Origin: Dama dama
Lineage: Eukaryota; Chordata; Mammalia; Artiodactyla; Cervidae
Assembly: GCF_033118175.1 (NCBI RefSeq)
Contig: NC_083692.1
Coordinates: forward strand, 11,219,501 to 11,283,500
Reading direction: 5' to 3'
DNA: 64,000 nt
The notes under the pieces were generated by a model. It was not told the origin of the DNA, searched no databases, and was given only the letters and a program-made list of their open reading frames with translations. Below are positions 63,806 through 64,000 of this stretch, one piece after another. The first letter of the stretch is position 1; each line of letters opens with the position of its first letter. The translations under genes and the position numbers were made by a program.

Positions 63806-64000
63806 CTCCAGGAGCCTTTGAAGACCAAAGCAGCTTCCATGAGTTCCGTGCTTGTAAGTTAACCCTAACTGTCACCACCCCAACCTGTGTATAAATTTAG
63901 AACAAGACCTCCCACGTCCATTTACCTGAAATAGCTGAGCTAGTCAGAGTCGTGAGAGCTAGTGGAGGCACATGTGACGTGCTGTGTTCATCACGGCAGG
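63806..64000. other. Unassigned end of window
   Basis: About 195 bp of unique-looking DNA with no recognisable feature. Confidence 0.6.

Overview
The window is vertebrate nuclear DNA from a ruminant, most likely a bovid. It is packed with Bov-tA/BovA SINEs, BovB (RTE) LINE tails, cetartiodactyl CHR-type SINEs and ruminant L1 3' ends. Exact species (cattle, buffalo, sheep, goat) cannot be settled by eye. Repeat names are from memory of the families, not from a RepeatMasker run.

One protein-coding gene fills about 90% of the window: SEL1L on the + strand, the ER-membrane adaptor of the HRD1 (SYVN1) ER-associated degradation ubiquitin ligase. Twenty coding exons were placed by following the reading frame across GT-AG junctions: exon 2 (2905-2942) to exon 21 (54056-54265), plus a 3' UTR of about 4 kb ending near 58245. 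Exon 1 (start codon and signal peptide) lies upstream of the window. The 20 exons give 2312 coding nt; with the 70 nt expected in exon 1 this makes 794 codons, the human length. Every intron phase closes, and landmark residues (Cys141, Asn195, Asn217, Asn272, Asn431, Met528, Gly585, Asn608, Ser658) fall at their human numbers, so the copy looks intact.

Layout: 1-2904 intron 1; 2905-4234 exons 2-3 (acidic N-terminal lumenal region); 4235-21187 a 17-kb intron 3 rich in old repeats, with two same-orientation LTR-like copies; 21188-23804 exons 4-6 (fibronectin type II domain, first Sel1 repeats); 26305-26508 exons 7-8; 26509-32580 intron 8, with a 58-bp x 59 minisatellite and an RPS27A retrocopy; 32581-46734 exons 9-19 (Sel1 repeats); 50773-50901 exon 20; 54056-54265 exon 21 (transmembrane helix and proline-rich tail); 54266-about 58245 3' UTR; then about 5.7 kb of downstream DNA ending in a stack of nested transposons (61900-63800).

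There is no operon, CRISPR array, phage or other multi-gene system. The most unusual items are the indel-free minisatellite, a read-through after exon 8 that would give a 301-residue lumenal SEL1L with an AATAAA just behind it, and the layered L1/BovB/LTR insertions.
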